Below are positions 7,753 to 17,600 of a stretch of 64,000 nt of DNA, one piece after another (the stretch's first letter is position 1; each line of letters starts with the position of its first letter). A program made the position numbers and the translations under genes. The DNA lies in NCBI GenBank assembly GCA_017467585.1, contig JAFUSR010000004.1, positions 283,563-347,562 on the forward strand, read 5' to 3'. The notes under the pieces are model-generated. The model was not told where the DNA came from, ran no database searches, and was given only the letters and a program-made list of their open reading frames with translations. Source of the stretch: Clostridia bacterium (GTDB lineage: Bacteria; Bacillota; Clostridia; Christensenellales; UBA1242).

Positions 7753-8586
7753 ATGAAATATAAAGTATATGATAGTAGTATAGAAATAACAGAGCCAACA
7801 TGCTTTAATCCGAAGCATATATGCGAGTGTGGGCAGATGTTTAGATTTGCTTGTCAAGATGATGGAAGCTATTTTGTGTGCAGTGGCGAGAACCGTGCAA
7901 AAATCGCAAAAACTGGTGAAAAATATGTAATATTCACTAAAAATCCCGAATATTTTGTCAAATTTTTTGACTTGAACTACGATTACGACAAGGCGAAAAA
8001 ACAACTTTCAACAAACTTGTTATTAAAAGACGCAATATCTTATGGCGATGGAATTAGAATTGCCAAAGCGGACGAAATTGAGGCCATTGTTGAGTTTATA
8101 ATTTCAGCTAATAACAACATCAAGCGAATTCAAAAAATTGTCGAAAAGCTGTGTGAGGTTGGTGAGCAAAAGCAAGATGAATTTGGAAAATATTTTGCTT
8201 TTCCAAGTGTTAAAGTTTTGGCCAAGCAGGGCGATGAGTGGTTTAATTCGCTTGGTGCTGGTTATCGTGCACCATATTTAAAAGAAACGGTTAATTTGCT
8301 TGCAAAGACAAACATTGAAGATATAAAAAAACTAAGTTCGAGCGAACTTTATAAGTGGCTGTTGTCTCTTAAAGGGGTTGGCCCAAAAGTTGCAAGTTGC
8401 ATTTTGCTTTTTGGTTTCGGAAGAAAAGAATACTTTCCGGTTGACACTTGGGTTGAACAAGTTTATTACAATCATTTTAGCAACGAAAAGCGAACGAGAA
8501 CCCAAATTCAAAAATATTTTGAAAACATGTTTGGAGAATATTCTGGTCTCGCTCAGCAATATTTGTTTTATGCAGAAAGGGGATAG
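7753..8586 (+). CDS. OGG1-type 8-oxoguanine DNA glycosylase/AP lyase
   Basis: A 277-aa protein with the bacterial OGG1 layout. An N-terminal TBP-like strand domain (to about 85) is followed by an all-helical HhH-GPD domain. The helix-hairpin-helix LKGVGPKVASCILLFGF is followed by PVDTWV: the Lys after GVGP is the expected Schiff-base lysine and the Asp of PVD is the catalytic aspartate. The enzyme excises 8-oxoguanine opposite C. It appears monocistronic, ends at a terminator and has a promoter placed for leaderless transcription. Confidence 0.85.
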   Translation: MKYKVYDSSIEITEPTCFNPKHICECGQMFRFACQDDGSYFVCSGENRAKIAKTGEKYVIFTKNPEYFVKFFDLNYDYDKAKKQLSTNLLLKDAISYGDGIRIAKADEIEAIVEFIISANNNIKRIQKIVEKLCEVGEQKQDEFGKYFAFPSVKVLAKQGDEWFNSLGAGYRAPYLKETVNLLAKTNIEDIKKLSSSELYKWLLSLKGVGPKVASCILLFGFGRKEYFPVDTWVEQVYYNHFSNEKRTRTQIQKYFENMFGEYSGLAQQYLFYAERG

Positions 8587-8589
8587 AAA

Positions 8590-8620
8590 AAAGACTTGGG
8601 CGAAACAAGTCTTTTTTTTT
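8590..8620 (+). terminator. Terminator after the glycosylase gene
   Basis: AAGACTTG and CAAGTCTT form an 8-bp stem with a 7-nt loop, followed by a T run. Confidence 0.88.
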
Positions 8621-8667
8621 GTGCAAAAAAAGCCAAATAATTACAAAAATGGCTACATTATGTAACA

Positions 8668-8698
8668 CAAATTGTAGTGGGTTTTGTGCTACAATTTG
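8668..8698 (+). promoter_or_regulatory. Perfect inverted repeat over the promoter of the RHH gene
   Basis: CAAATTGTAG (8668-8677) and CTACAATTTG (8689-8698) are perfect 10-bp arms spaced by 11 bp. The right arm contains the -10 box TACAAT (8690-8695), which is extended by a TG one base upstream. A second near-palindrome, TACATTATGTA, lies just upstream at 8654-8664. Both suit an operator, most simply for autoregulation by the protein encoded next. Confidence 0.65.
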
Positions 8699-8702
8699 AG
8701 TC

Positions 8703-8867
8703 ATGAAAAAGTTTAAAATCGTCTCAAGCAAAAGACAAAGCGTTGTGAGAAGCATTAGATTTGATGCTGTGCTTTTTGAGCGACTCGTGGTTGCGAGCAG
8801 GGCAAGTGGAATCAGCTTTAACAAACTTATTTCTAAGTGCGCAGAATATGCCTTGGAAAATATGTAA
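8703..8867 (+). CDS. Small ribbon-helix-helix DNA-binding protein
   Basis: A 54-aa protein with the Arc/CopG-type pattern: a strand VRSIRFDAVLFERL, then two helices with ASGISFNKLISKCAEYALENM. The N-terminus is very basic (MKKFKIVSSKRQ). Such proteins dimerise through the strand and bind palindromic operators, often their own. The gene starts 7 bases after a -10 box and has no Shine-Dalgarno. A perfect inverted repeat overlies its promoter. There is no toxin partner next to it. Confidence 0.7.
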   Translation: MKKFKIVSSKRQSVVRSIRFDAVLFERLVVASRASGISFNKLISKCAEYALENM

Positions 8868-8899
8868 AAAAATTTAAAAATTTTAAAGGGAAATTTTTT

Positions 8900-8928
8900 T
8901 TGTTATCGAAATTCAATATTAGTATATT
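8900..8928 (+). promoter_or_regulatory. Promoter of the dnaG-rpoD operon
   Basis: TTGTTA (8900-8905), 17 bp, TATATT (8923-8928), followed by an AAAGGA ribosome site before the dnaG ATG. Confidence 0.65.
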
Positions 8929-8945
8929 TTTTTCAAAGGATAAAA

Positions 8946-10868
8946 ATGGCAGATAACAGAGTTTGGCAAAACTTTATTGAAGAACTTAAACAAAAAAACG
9001 ATTTGGTTTCTGTTGCCGCAAAATATTGTACTCTGCAACATAAGGGCAGATATTATTGGGCGCGTTGCCCATTTCATGGCGAAAAAACTCCATCTCTTTG
9101 CATTAACGAATATGATGGTTTTTATTATTGCTATGGCTGTCACACCGGTGGTGATGTTATAACTTGGGTTAAAAACATTGAATCGCTTAGTTATATGGAG
9201 GCTGTTCAGCTGCTTGCTAGTTGGGCAAACATTGAAGTTCCACAAGTTAACGGAAAGACCGACACAGAAGAGATTGAAAAGAAAAAGAAACATAAAGAAA
9301 GATTGCTGAATCTTGTTAGAGATGCGGCTATTTATTATCGCAATAACTTGAAACTTCCTGAGGCAAAAGTTGCGTGGGACTATATTAAAAAAAGACAGCT
9401 TCAAAGCGAAATCGTGTCAAAATTTGGGCTTGGCTATTCGCTTGGATTTAATCAATTGGTTGAGTATTTATATTCTAAAGGTTACACAAAGGAAGAACTG
9501 CTCGAAAGTGGTGTTTGCAAGGCCAAGGATGGCAGGCTCTACGATGCTGAAGCAACGAGATTAATCTTTCCGATTATTGATGTTTATGGCCAAGTTATTG
9601 CCTTTTGTGGAAGGACCTTAGAAAGCAACCCAGAATTTGCTAAATATTTAAACACGGCAGACACACCGCTGTTTAACAAACGAAAAACGCTTTATGGAAT
9701 AAACTATTTAAAAAAGAAGAGGCAATCTTCTGAAAAAATAGAGTATGTAATTCTTTGTGAGGGGCAGATGGACGTTGTCAGCCTGCATAAAGCAGGATTT
9801 GACACTGCTGTTGCCAGCATGGGAACGGCTCTCACTGTTGAGCAGGCAAAACTTATTAAAAGGTTTTCAGACATTGTTTACATTTGCTACGACGGAGATA
9901 AGGCTGGTCAGAGCGCAACTCTTCGTGGACTTGATATTTTGCAAGACAACAATCTTGTTGTTAAAGTTGTCAGCCTTCCTGGTGGACTCGACCCTGACGA
10001 TATGATTAAAAAATATGGTGCAGAGGGCTATCAAAAATGTTTAGACATGGCTTTGCCACTGACTGAATATAAAATTGCATACCTTAAAAAACAAAACGAC
10101 ATGACAACGGCTGATGGAAAAACAAAATTTTTAAATGATGCGTTAGACCTTGTTGCGCAAATGCCAGACCAAATTGCACAAGATGTTTATTTGAGTTTGG
10201 TTGCAAAACATGCCGACATGAACAAAGATTTTTTGAGAAGAGAACTAGAATCTAAAGTTGTTATCTGGAAAGAAAAGAAGCAAAAGATGCTAGATGAAGC
10301 TCGTGAACAAGAACAGGCCAAAAAACTTAGTGATAAAGAAAAACTTCAAGCGTTTGTTGATGAATATGGTGCTGTTGGCGACGACAACTTGGTTGCTCCA
10401 GAAGAAGAGGTTCAACAAAAGGTGTTTGAAAAAGTTGATGACAAAATTGACAGCGCTGAAAAATATCTTTTGTGTTCTATGGTTAACATGAGGCCTTATG
10501 CATTTATTAAAGAAGATATTACCAGTTGGTTTGGCAATAATTATCGTGAGATTTATGAATATTATTACCAAAACCGTGATTCTGCCACAGAAAACTTCGC
10601 ACTAGAGGTCTATGATCATTTTGTGAGAAGATATGGCAGTGTGATTGCTGAAATTATTAATTATTATGCCAAGACTGACGACGAAGAGTTTGATGCGCAA
10701 TGTTTTAGAGATTGTTTGCTTATTTTGAGAAACAAAAAATTAGAGGAGAGACAGAAAGAACTGACTGAAAAGCTTTCTCTTGAGGCAGACACAAACAAAC
10801 GCAAAGAAATTCTTGAGGAAATTGGAAAAATTGTTCAAGAACTCAAAACAAAAAAGGTGGATATATAA
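8946..10868 (+). CDS. dnaG: DNA primase DnaG
   Basis: A 640-aa primase with the standard three-part layout. The CHC2 zinc finger has ligands C41, H44, C62 and C65. The TOPRIM core shows [18 protein letters not shown] and [12 protein letters not shown]-terminal helicase-binding region follows (about 430-640). It makes RNA primers for the replication fork with DnaB. First gene of the macromolecular-synthesis operon; its stop overlaps the rpoD ATG by one base. Confidence 0.97.
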   Translation: MADNRVWQNFIEELKQKNDLVSVAAKYCTLQHKGRYYWARCPFHGEKTPSLCINEYDGFYYCYGCHTGGDVITWVKNIESLSYMEAVQLLASWANIEVPQVNGKTDTEEIEKKKKHKERLLNLVRDAAIYYRNNLKLPEAKVAWDYIKKRQLQSEIVSKFGLGYSLGFNQLVEYLYSKGYTKEELLESGVCKAKDGRLYDAEATRLIFPIIDVYGQVIAFCGRTLESNPEFAKYLNTADTPLFNKRKTLYGINYLKKKRQSSEKIEYVILCEGQMDVVSLHKAGFDTAVASMGTALTVEQAKLIKRFSDIVYICYDGDKAGQSATLRGLDILQDNNLVVKVVSLPGGLDPDDMIKKYGAEGYQKCLDMALPLTEYKIAYLKKQNDMTTADGKTKFLNDALDLVAQMPDQIAQDVYLSLVAKHADMNKDFLRRELESKVVIWKEKKQKMLDEAREQEQAKKLSDKEKLQAFVDEYGAVGDDNLVAPEEEVQQKVFEKVDDKIDSAEKYLLCSMVNMRPYAFIKEDITSWFGNNYREIYEYYYQNRDSATENFALEVYDHFVRRYGSVIAEIINYYAKTDDEEFDAQCFRDCLLILRNKKLEERQKELTEKLSLEADTNKRKEILEEIGKIVQELKTKKVDI

Positions 10869-11914
10869 TGAACAGAGAAAAATTTGAGCAAAAGTTAGAA
10901 AAACTTATTGCAAAAGGCAAGAAAAAGGGAACGCTCACCACAGAAGAGGTTTCAGACAAACTTGCAACTTTTAGCCCTGAAGAAATCGATGAGGTAATGG
11001 AAAGACTTCAGGCGGAAAAAATTAAAATTGTCGACACAATTGTTGCGTCTAACGATTTAGAACTTGAAAAATTGATGAATCAAGCCAACATCGATGACCC
11101 AGTTAAAATGTACCTTAAAGATATTGGCAAAGTTCCACTTTTGTCGCCAGAAGAAGAAATTGAACTCGCAAAACGCATGGCAGAAGGAGACGAGGAGGCT
11201 AAGCATCGTTTGAGCGAGGCAAACCTTAGACTTGTTGTTAGCATTGCAAAACGTTATGTCGGAAGAGGACTTTTGTTCCTGGATTTGATTCAAGAAGGAA
11301 ACTTCGGTTTGATGAAGGCCGTTGAAAAATTCGACTATACAAAAGGTTTTAAATTCAGCACATATTCAACTTGGTGGATTAAGCAATCTATCACACGTGC
11401 CATTGCCGACCAAGCAAGAACAATAAGAATTCCTGTTCATATGGTTGAAACCATAAACAAACTCACACGTGTAACACGACAATTAACCCAAAAATTAGGC
11501 CGCGAACCTGGCGTTGACGAAATTGCTAAAGAAATGAATATCACAGAAGATAAAGTTCGTGAAATCATGAAAATTAGCCAAGATACTGTTTCTCTCGACA
11601 CACCTGTTGGAGAAGAGGAAGACAGCAACCTTGGAACATTTATTCAAGACGAAACTGCAATTTCTCCACAAGAGTCTGCAGCGCAGGTTATGCTTAAAGA
11701 ACAACTGTTAGAAGTTTTAAACACCCTAACTCCTCGTGAACAAAAGGTTATCATGCTTAGATATGGCATCGAAGATGGTCACCCAAGAACACTTGAAGAT
11801 GTTGGTAAAGAGTTTAATGTTACTCGTGAAAGAATTCGTCAAATAGAAGCAAAGGCACTCAAAAAACTGCGTCAACCAAGCAGGAGCAAAAAGTTGAAGG
11901 ACTTTTTGGATTAA
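10868..11914 (+). CDS. rpoD: Housekeeping RNA polymerase sigma factor (sigma-A/RpoD)
   Basis: A 348-aa sigma-70 of the short Firmicutes type. It has region 1.1 at the N-terminus and region 1.2 at [16 protein letters not shown]. Region 2 contains GLIQEGN-like [15 protein letters not shown] and the -10-reading [17 protein letters not shown]. Region 4 has the -35-reading helix [19 protein letters not shown]. It recognises the TTGACA/TATAAT promoters noted throughout this window. Overlaps dnaG and trmK by one base each. Confidence 0.97.
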   Translation: MNREKFEQKLEKLIAKGKKKGTLTTEEVSDKLATFSPEEIDEVMERLQAEKIKIVDTIVASNDLELEKLMNQANIDDPVKMYLKDIGKVPLLSPEEEIELAKRMAEGDEEAKHRLSEANLRLVVSIAKRYVGRGLLFLDLIQEGNFGLMKAVEKFDYTKGFKFSTYSTWWIKQSITRAIADQARTIRIPVHMVETINKLTRVTRQLTQKLGREPGVDEIAKEMNITEDKVREIMKISQDTVSLDTPVGEEEDSNLGTFIQDETAISPQESAAQVMLKEQLLEVLNTLTPREQKVIMLRYGIEDGHPRTLEDVGKEFNVTRERIRQIEAKALKKLRQPSRSKKLKDFLD

Positions 11915-12618
11915 TGAATAAGTTTGGAATAAACTTGCCAAAAGCCTATAGGCGATTGGAGCAACTATATGACGAGACTGTTGAGCTCGCAAGTGAAGAT
12001 GACATTATTGCTGATGTTGGAACCGATCACGGATATCTTGCTGTTATGCTAGCAAAAAATCATGTTGGCTTAAAGATTATTGCAACAGACATTAGCGAGC
12101 CAAGTTTGAAAAAGGCTGAGAGCTTAGCCAGGTCACAAAATGCTCAACTCGAGTGTAGGGTTGGAGATGGCCTTGCTCCAGCAAACGAAGCAACGCTTGC
12201 ATGCATTTGTGGAATTGGCGGAAACGAAATCATTAAAATTCTGGAAGACTCTAAGTTTTGTGGAAAACTAATTCTGCAACCAGTTCCAACAGAAAAAGAT
12301 CTTAGAAATTATTTGTTGAAAGCAGGTTATTTCATAAAAAAAGATTATGTGATTTTAGATGAAGGAAAATTCTATTTTGTGTTTGTTGTTGATGGCAAAA
12401 AACACAAGAATCACTACTCAAAAAAGGACAAAATGTTTGGAAAAACTAATCTAAAACATATAACACCTGATTTTCAAGAATATTTGAAAAATCAAATAAA
12501 TAAGTTGAAATTTTTAGAAAACTTTGATATAACAAGTTTGTCAAAAGAATCTAAAAAAGATATTAAACAAAAACAACAATACCTTAAAATGTGTAAAAAG
12601 CTTTTGAAGAGAGGATAA
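11914..12618 (+). CDS. trmK: tRNA (adenine22-N1)-methyltransferase TrmK
   Basis: A 234-aa class I SAM methyltransferase. Motif I is DVGTDHGYLAVMLAK, the adenosine-side acidic is IATDISEPSL and the catalytic-region motif is CICGIGGNEI, all typical of TrmK/YqfN. It methylates A22 in tRNA D-loops. rpoD-trmK is the Bacillus order as well. The C-terminal third is Lys-rich and helical, as in the family. Confidence 0.9.
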   Translation: MNKFGINLPKAYRRLEQLYDETVELASEDDIIADVGTDHGYLAVMLAKNHVGLKIIATDISEPSLKKAESLARSQNAQLECRVGDGLAPANEATLACICGIGGNEIIKILEDSKFCGKLILQPVPTEKDLRNYLLKAGYFIKKDYVILDEGKFYFVFVVDGKKHKNHYSKKDKMFGKTNLKHITPDFQEYLKNQINKLKFLENFDITSLSKESKKDIKQKQQYLKMCKKLLKRG

Positions 12619-12620
12619 AC

Positions 12621-13310
12621 ATGACACAAGAAATTTTAAAATATCAAGAGATTGACGGAAAGCTTTTAAAGCTTGAAAAAGCACTTAAAGAAATGCCTGA
12701 ACGTCAAAAAGAAGAAGACATGAGAAATGTTTTGAGAAACAGTCAAAGCAGAATTTCTCTTATTGAAAAAAATGCTCAAAAGACAACAGAGAACTTTGCA
12801 AGAGCAAAAGCTTACTATGAAGATTTAGTAATTAAAATTGAAACCCTTTCTAAAACAGTTGATGAAATGGATTACAACAAGATTAAAGAGACGCAACAGG
12901 CTAAAAATAGTTTTTATCAAATGTTGGAAAAACTTGAAAAAGAAATTGTAAAAATTAATGCACAGCTTACTGCCGTGAATAATGAATATGTTTCAGTAAT
13001 TAAGAATGCAAAAAATGCAAAGCAAAATTTGGAAATTTATCGTGCTCGTCTTGCTGAGGCCGATGGTAAATATGCTCCACAGGTTGCTGAGTTAAAGAAA
13101 GAACTTGCCGAACAAGAAAAGTTGGTTGACAAAAAAATATTGGAAAGATATAAAGCTAAAAGGGAGAGCAGGTTTCCTGTTATTGTTAAAGTTGTTAATG
13201 GAACATGTGGGGGTTGCAGAATGGCTATCTCTGCAAGCAAGATGCAAGACTTTGACAAAAAAGGTTATGTTGAGTGTGAAAATTGCGGACGCATAATCAC
13301 AAAACAATAA
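12621..13310 (+). CDS. Coiled-coil protein with C-terminal C4 zinc ribbon
   Basis: A 229-aa protein. Residues about 1-175 are a long charged coiled coil. The C-terminus is a zinc ribbon, GTCGGCRMAI followed by YVECENCGRII (two CxxC pairs). This is the C4-type zinc ribbon/CdsZ-like family often found beside trmK and Nif3-type genes; the Nif3 homologue usual here is missing. Molecular function is not established from sequence. Last gene of the dnaG operon, followed by a terminator. Confidence 0.7.
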   Translation: MTQEILKYQEIDGKLLKLEKALKEMPERQKEEDMRNVLRNSQSRISLIEKNAQKTTENFARAKAYYEDLVIKIETLSKTVDEMDYNKIKETQQAKNSFYQMLEKLEKEIVKINAQLTAVNNEYVSVIKNAKNAKQNLEIYRARLAEADGKYAPQVAELKKELAEQEKLVDKKILERYKAKRESRFPVIVKVVNGTCGGCRMAISASKMQDFDKKGYVECENCGRIITKQ

Positions 13311-13325
13311 GAAAATAATTACAAC

Positions 13326-13356
13326 AAAAAGTTGCCATGTGTGGCGACTTTTTTTG
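13326..13356 (+). terminator. Terminator of the dnaG-rpoD-trmK operon
   Basis: AAGTTGCCA and TGGCGACTT pair with one mismatch around a TGTG loop, followed by seven or more T. Confidence 0.8.
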
Positions 13357-13401
13357 TGCGCTTTTTGCTCTAAAAAGAGTCTGTGGAACATATAATTTAG
13401 C

Positions 13402-14364
13402 ATGAAAGTGTTAAGCGTGTTGTTTTATATTTTTTCAATTCTCGGAGCAATTGTTGGTGCTGGATTTATGTCTGGAGCTGAAATTTATTCGTTTTTTTCA
13501 AGATTTGGGGCGATTGGGTACATAGGAATTGCGGTAAATTGTGTATTATACTCGCTATGTATGGTGATATATCATCTAAAAAACGCAAAATCATATAATT
13601 TAGTTCTTAAAAGTGAGCAAAAACCTACAATTTTATCAGTTTGCCAATTGTGTATGTGTGCCTCGATGGTTGCTGGTTTAACTGAACTATTTGCTGAATT
13701 TGGAATTAGCAAAGTTTTGGTTGCGTTTGTGGTTTTATTTTTATTGTTTGTTGCTTTATGCTTTGGGGTGAGAGGTGCTAATGTCTTTAATGTTTTTGTG
13801 TCTGCTTGTTTAATTCTTTCCATTCCGTTCGTTGTTTATGATGGTGGATTTCGATTTCTTCCACACTTAGACTCCTCTTTGTTTGCTGTTGTTGCAATGT
13901 CGATAAGCTATGTTGCAATGAACATGGTTTCTAGTTTGCCAATAATCCGACATGTGTGCGAAAAAAACTCAACTAAAAACGTTATTGTTATTTCTGTGGC
14001 TCTTGGTTTTTTAATGTTTTTGATTCTAACATTATTTGCTGGCTTTTGCGGGAGTGATTCTTCTATGCCAATATTAAATGTGATTCAAAAGCCATGGTTT
14101 AAAACAACATATTCGGTTTTGGTGTCGCTGGCAATGGTTTCAACGCTGCTTTCTAGTGGGGTTGGTGCGAAATTGACCTTTTCAAAGTTTGGTAATTTGA
14201 TTTCAAGTTTTTTTGTAAGTGTGTTATCTGTTTTGTTTTCGTTTGTTGGGTTTAAAAATATAATTACATATGTTTACCCGGTCATTGGTGGTGTGGTGTT
14301 GATTAGGTTTGTTGTGATAATTTGTTGCGATTTGTTTTGCAAAAAGCAGAAAACTATTTTTTAA
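13402..14364 (+). CDS. YkvI-like polytopic membrane transporter
   Basis: A 320-aa, very hydrophobic protein with about ten membrane spans. It opens with IVGAGFMSGAEIYSFF, a discontinuous-helix signature of the YkvI branch of the APC/LeuT-like superfamily (consensus VGAGFASGQEI.FF). The transported solute is unknown. TATAAT at 13391-13396 lies only 5 bases before the ATG and no ribosome site is visible, so a leaderless transcript is likely. Confidence 0.7.
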   Translation: MKVLSVLFYIFSILGAIVGAGFMSGAEIYSFFSRFGAIGYIGIAVNCVLYSLCMVIYHLKNAKSYNLVLKSEQKPTILSVCQLCMCASMVAGLTELFAEFGISKVLVAFVVLFLLFVALCFGVRGANVFNVFVSACLILSIPFVVYDGGFRFLPHLDSSLFAVVAMSISYVAMNMVSSLPIIRHVCEKNSTKNVIVISVALGFLMFLILTLFAGFCGSDSSMPILNVIQKPWFKTTYSVLVSLAMVSTLLSSGVGAKLTFSKFGNLISSFFVSVLSVLFSFVGFKNIITYVYPVIGGVVLIRFVVIICCDLFCKKQKTIF

Positions 14365-14514
14365 TTAGTTTAATCTATAAGAATTTGCGTAAAATTCCAA
14401 CAAAAACTGACAATTTGCTTAAAACTAATTGGTTTAGCGCAAAAATTTTTATATTGCGGGTGATACTGGCGAAAAAATTGCGTAAATTTTATGACGATAA
14501 AAATTTTATGTTGC

Positions 14515-14545
14515 AAAAAATGTCAAAATTATGGCATTTTTTTGC
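14515..14545 (+). terminator. Probable terminator after the YkvI-like gene
   Basis: AAAATGTCA and TGGCATTTT pair (one G-T) around a 7-nt loop with a T run. It lies in the 290-base gap 14365-14653, which otherwise holds only AT-rich DNA and the promoter of the next gene. Confidence 0.6.
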
Positions 14546-14588
14546 ATTTTAAAAAATATAAAAAGTTGCTGAAAATGAGTGAAAATGT

Positions 14589-14618
14589 TTGTTAAATTAT
14601 ATTTGTTTTTGTTATACT
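14589..14618 (+). promoter_or_regulatory. Promoter of the giant surface protein gene
   Basis: TTGTTA (14589-14594), 18 bp, TATACT (14613-14618). A GGGTGG sequence before the ATG at 14654 may be the ribosome site. Confidence 0.55.
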
Positions 14619-14653
14619 ATATTTAGTTATAAATATAGGGTGGTAAGACTTTT

Positions 14654-17600
14654 ATGGCAAAACTGAAACTATGGGTAAGAAACTTAATTATTTCGCTGGT
14701 TCTTGTGGCCAGCCTTTCTGGTGTGGGAGTTGGTCTATACTTTTTGTGCAGACCAAAACCAGAGCAGGTTGCTCCAAGAGAATTAACTCCGGCGCAGAAA
14801 GAATTTGTTAATGTTGTCAGTCAATCTGAACAGAAAGATGTTGAGCACACCGTTTATGATGGCATCGTTTTGTCTGACGGAACAACCACCTCAACCATAG
14901 CTTTACAAGACATCGTTGGGCAAAAGGGCGACTATGTTGTTGTTTCAAACACCAACAACGGAAATCAAGTTGAAATTTATCAATTTGTAACTTCTAACGC
15001 TAACAGCACTTCAGCTGCCGCCCAAAACAGTTTGACCTTATCTCGAGTTGCTGCCACCGCAGAGTTTGATGACGTTCTTTATGATTCAAATGGTTCACTT
15101 GCCATTGGCGGACACTTTGCAAAAGTCCAAAAAGATGGCAACGAGTTTATTATTGATCTTGCAACTGGCGCAACTGTTATGCAGAAGAGTGATTATGAAG
15201 AGACCTATGAAGACCCTGGCTATGTTGGCTCTTATGTGCGCTCGCTCGCATATTTTGGCAACAACATTTTGATTGTTAGTGAATATGGTTGCACGTCATA
15301 TACATCTCTAGAAGACTTTACAATGGAGAGAAAATATGTTGTTTATAATTTGGAAAACAAATTAAAGCCACTTATTTTCAACGACGAAAACGGCTATCTT
15401 GTTGATTACGCAGTAGATGAAAGCCATGCCGTGTTTATTTCAACCCAAAACACAACGGCATATTCAACATCAATGGAAGATGGTGAGTGGCAAACAATTT
15501 TCGACCCAATTTCAAACGTTTTTGAAGAAGCGGCAGAAAATGACGAAATTTTGATTAACTCAGTTTATGGAGCCTACAAAAGGGCAGAATTTTCAACATT
15601 AGAGTTTGTTCCAAATTCTGATTATGTGGTTGTTTCTAAAAACACCATCACAACAGAAGATAGAGTGAGCGAAGATAATCAAAATCGTGAGGTTTATGAT
15701 GTTGCACACTACGATTCTGTTTGGAATGTAGACGTGCTCGTTGGAACAAACAATCGTTTGTGGAACTATGTTGAGAACACAAATGCTAACATAGCCTTTT
15801 ATGGATTGGTAGAAGCAAAAGAGAGCAACATTGCCGGCTACTTTGAGTTTGTTGTTAAAAGAATTTCTCAATTTAATTATGATTCTGCTGCATGCTCTCC
15901 TTATGCAACATATTATGACACAGACTTTAATCACATTGTAACATATGACTATGATGCTTCTGGCGACATCATTGGTGTTGTGGGAGATGTGTTTGTTTCA
16001 GGAAATGGCGATGCTTCATATTTTATTAACACATTTGGCGAACTTAGTCGCACACTTTCTGGTTATCACTCGGTTTCAACAACAATGTATAACAGTACAA
16101 TTGTTTTGCAGCGCATTGGGGCAGACCTCTTTTATTTGAAAGATCTTGCTAGCGACACCCTTTTTGGTGCCGAAGAAAATTATGCCCTTATGACTGAAAT
16201 AACAGGCGGAAAGGTTGTTGCTTACGCAAAAAATAAAGGTTTTTATGAAATAAATTTAGACACAATGGTTGCAAAGCCAATCTATAATTTTGACATTGGC
16301 TGCATTAATCTTGTGGTGGCTTCTGCCGGTCTTTATTTAACACACGACGTTGTTGAAAGTGAATATACATTGTTTTTCACAAACGGAACAAAATATCAAC
16401 ACATAAAGAGTTATTCGTTTAGACAAATCGACGAATATGTTTATGTTGAACTTGTTTACACAGACGATTCAACAGAGCTGTTGCGAACAAAGGCCATGGG
16501 CAAACTTGGAACATACACAACTGAACAAGCCAACGAAAAATTTGTTATAACCATTGTTGAGCCAGAAGACGCTTCTTCTGGCGCAAGTGCCACAGCTGGT
16601 GCTCAAATTAGTCAGTCAAATGCAAACAAAGATGCAACTCACTTTGTTAATGGAATTGACGATGGTGGCGATGGCAGAGATGAGATTTTAACATATTTGA
16701 CCGGTGATGGTTCTTCAATAGCGAGAGCGAGTGCCTCTTATTTGGATGGCTCACTAAACATGACAAGTTTTTCTTATTTAAGCACCGTTAGTTTAACTGC
16801 AAATGCCACGGCTGATGATTGTTATCCTACTTACACATTTTCACTCAACATTGGCGATATTATGGATAAAGTTAGACAAGGAACTTCAATTTATGCCATC
16901 AACTATTATAGCCAACTATACGGACTTAAAGTTGCGGTAATGAATAGAGTTGATGTCACCTGTGATATTAAAGATGCAAGTGGCAAAGTAGTGGGAACAG
17001 AAAATAGAAGTGCGGGAAGATTCCTTCAAACGATTGACCCAAATGTTGATAGGACACTGCTTAATGAAGTTAATGAGGGAAATAATCCAATGCCATATTA
17101 TTTGGTGATGTATTGTCCTTATGCATTTATAATGTTTGAAATGAACAGTGTGCACGACTCAGATGGTGGATACAATCAAAGAAATTTCTACATGGGTTTC
17201 CGAAAAGATTGTTTTGTTAGCGACATGAGCGGTTGGGGTAGTTGTTACAACAACGCGCCAAACCCAGCGCCAGGTCGTTACTATTCTAATGGTGATGAGA
17301 TTATTCCAACAAACGATTTGTTTGCTTATAAGGGTAACTCATCTATGAAATATGGTTATTTAAATTCACGCAGCAAAGATAGTGACTGGGTTATTGGTCA
17401 AACATGCTTAAGTGTTGAAGACTCGTGGTGGCACTATAAAACTGATTACACAGTTAAATTCACTGTGTCCCCATATAGTAAAGAAATTAAAAGGTATTAT
17501 CTTGGGTTATATCAAGAGGGTAGTTATTATTCTTCTAATTTCTTTGACCCTATGGCTAAGGGAATAGATTTGATGTCTGGAGATAGCATGCTCAAGTTCT

